13,964 nucleotides of DNA from Bacteroidales bacterium (lineage in GTDB: Bacteria; Bacteroidota; Bacteroidia; Bacteroidales; Bacteroidaceae): contig SFJN01000052.1 of assembly GCA_004555055.1 (NCBI GenBank), positions 1 through 13,964 of the forward strand. The letters run 5' to 3'. The notes under the pieces were generated by a model. It was not told the DNA's origin and did not search any database. It was given only the letters and a program-made list of their open reading frames with translations. The number at the start of each line of letters is the position of its first letter. The first letter of the stretch is position 1. Positions 12,526-13,964 of this stretch are shown here, piece by piece. Made by a program: the position numbers and the translations under genes.

Positions 12526-13964
12526 TCAACGACGCCGAAGAATCTTGCGGCCGTTGTGGATGAGCAGCCCGCCCTTTTCGCGGCTCACGCCACGTCCGAG
12601 CAGGTCGTAGCAGGGAGCATCGTCCGACGACGGCGACACAGGTGCATCCACACTGGTAATGGGAGCAAGGGTGAAGGGGTATTCGCTATAGATAATCCAT
12701 GGCCAACGGAGGGCGAAGATATAGTCGGCAGATTTTTCAAGAGCCTTGAAGGTGACTTCGAGCGTGGCCGATTCGCCGGCCTTGAGATAGACATAGTCGT
12801 AATGGCGCCAATCGGTATCGGTCTTTTTCTCGAGTCCCGGGAAGATGGAGTACACCACCCTGCTGCCACTTGTTTCGTTTCGCTCGTTCTTCACAGGGAT
12901 ACGGAAAGTGGCGGCGTCCTCTTCCGGAAAGAATTCGATGTCGCCGAAGGTAAGCTTGTCGCTGTAGGCAGGGCGGAATTCAACGCTCTTGTTGCCGAAG
13001 ATGTGGACATCGTCGGGCGAAAGGTGGACGGTGCGTACACCGGTGGTGGCAAACTGGCAGTGGACGGTGACGGTACGCACCTCACCGGGGTCCATGGTCA
13101 CCCCGAAAAGCGCACCGTAGTCGCCCTGGCGGAAAGGTTCGTCGTCGGTCGGAGCATTGCTGAAGATTTCGAAAGGCGAGGTGATGCGCTGGTCCGTAGT
13201 GTTGCGCAGGGTGATGTTCACCGGCACGTACTTCCCCACCCTCGCCACATCGGGCATCTCTATCCCCTCGACGGCAATCTCGTAGCCGGTCCGCGGCTGG
13301 GGACTGTCGGCCAATGTGGTATCCACCTCGTCAGGACAGATGATGATGGCCTGCTGGTTGCAGAAGAATCCCTGCATGGTACCCAACGGTGTGGGGTCGG
13401 CAGGATTCTCGAAGGCACTCAAGGAAAGAATATCGTGGTATTGTCCGTCATAGGCTCCGGCATAACCCCAGTTGACATGGAACCGGTCGTTCTCGTCAAA
13501 ACCGTCGATGACGAAGGCATGTCCGGCTATGTTCATGGTGTAGCCGGTATAGAGGACGGGACGCCCCTGCCGCAGTTCGTTTTTCAGGATTTCCTTCCAC
13601 TGTTCAGGGGTATAGTCGTACGAGTCGAGGTATACGGCAGTCTTCCATCCGAAGACGTCTTTCAAGGGTTCCACCAGGTTCTGCGCGTCGGCACCGCTTT
13701 CACGGAGACCGTAGTTCATCTTTGCCATCAGTCCGCACGCCAGGGAGAGCGTGGCCACTTCGTCGACGGCGCGTTGATACTCCGCCTCACCGCACCCGAC
13801 GCTCTGCGCGGTGCCGTCGCCGTAGTCGGGAAGGATGTCGGCCGTATGGATGACCGTACCCTGGGGCAACGATTCGACGGCATAGTTTACAGTTGACCAT
13901 CCTTCGAGTTTCTGACGAAGGGTGATTTCGCGTCCGTAATACGAGACGACGGTCTCCAATGCCG
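12526..13964 (-). CDS. C10 family (streptopain-like) cysteine protease, 5'-truncated by window edge
   Basis: The visible 478 residues are the C-terminal part of a secreted C10 cysteine protease. The frame stays open to the window edge. Numbering from the first full codon (Ala, 13960-13962), the fragment opens with ALETVVSYYGREI, which normally follows the catalytic-cysteine helix by a few residues; the cysteine, propeptide and signal peptide lie outside. The MNYG motif is at 82-85. The catalytic histidine is H148 in GHAFVIDG (codon 13519-13521), followed by HVNWGYAG with N164 and W165. After about 210 come two Ig-like/CARDB-type beta domains (EGIEMPDVARVGKYVPVNIT and the region near VYSIFPG). 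The last 30 residues, YDLLGRGVS...GGLLIHNGRKILRR, resemble the short C-terminal sorting-type tail of Prevotella and Porphyromonas secreted proteins. It likely degrades host proteins outside the cell. The TTG at 13957-13959 is an internal leucine, not a start. Confidence 0.92.
   Translation of the reverse strand, partial: ALETVVSYYGREITLRQKLEGWSTVNYAVESLPQGTVIHTADILPDYGDGTAQSVGCGEAEYQRAVDEVATLSLACGLMAKMNYGLRESGADAQNLVEPLKDVFGWKTAVYLDSYDYTPEQWKEILKNELRQGRPVLYTGYTMNIAGHAFVIDGFDENDRFHVNWGYAGAYDGQYHDILSLSAFENPADPTPLGTMQGFFCNQQAIIICPDEVDTTLADSPQPRTGYEIAVEGIEMPDVARVGKYVPVNITLRNTTDQRITSPFEIFSNAPTDDEPFRQGDYGALFGVTMDPGEVRTVTVHCQFATTGVRTVHLSPDDVHIFGNKSVEFRPAYSDKLTFGDIEFFPEEDAATFRIPVKNERNETSGSRVVYSIFPGLEKKTDTDWRHYDYVYLKAGESATLEVTFKALEKSADYIFALRWPWIIYSEYPFTLAPITSVDAPVSPSSDDAPCYDLLGRGVSREKGGLLIHNGRKILRRR

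Noticed and set aside
12499..13896. 465-residue open frame on the plus strand opposite the C10 protease
   Set aside because: The opposite strand encodes an unmistakable C10 protease with its catalytic histidine; the plus-strand translation is a shadow.

Overview
The window looks like a chromosomal segment of a member of the Bacteroidota, most likely a Prevotella-like Bacteroidales. Three promoters match the Bacteroidota pattern (TTTG, a 19-23 nt spacer, then TAnnTTTGc). The outer-membrane assembly pair is the lipoprotein TamL plus TamB, the Bacteroidota version of TAM. The window ends in a C10 (streptopain-type) protease with a short C-terminal tail of the kind seen on secreted Prevotella/Porphyromonas proteins. 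Genus assignment is inference from gene content; no rRNA is present. Base composition looks close to half G+C by eye.

Layout, left to right. 1-163: non-coding DNA with two copies of a 28-bp direct repeat. 164-1627 (-): a TolC-family outer-membrane efflux channel. 1628-1818: a divergent promoter region with two similar 17-bp palindromic sites on two helical turns. 1819-3221 (+): a translationally coupled two-component pair, a short response regulator (receiver plus Fis-type HTH, no AAA+ domain) followed by a minimal one-TM histidine kinase. 3267-3336: a strong bidirectional terminator shared with the convergent corA (3335-4261, -). 4262-4597: a structured non-coding region upstream of corA. 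4638-4710 (-): tRNA-Thr(CGU) with its own promoter and terminator. 5001-7364 (-) tamL and 7398-11858 (-) tamB. 11859-12056: a 198-bp gap with mutually exclusive hairpins. 12057-12473 (-): a small beta-barrel-type protein without a signal peptide. 12526-13964 (-): the C10 cysteine protease, whose 5' part, including the catalytic cysteine, lies outside the window.

How the genes probably work together. The kinase/regulator pair very likely controls the divergent tolC and its own operon through the paired palindromes. TamB spans the periplasm and works with TamL in outer-membrane protein or lipid assembly. The protease and the small cytoplasmic beta-barrel gene directly behind it resemble the protease/inhibitor arrangement of staphopain/staphostatin loci. 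That resemblance, the reduced NtrC-like regulator, the corA leader and the tamB leader are the points most worth following up. Most of the window is ordinary core genome.
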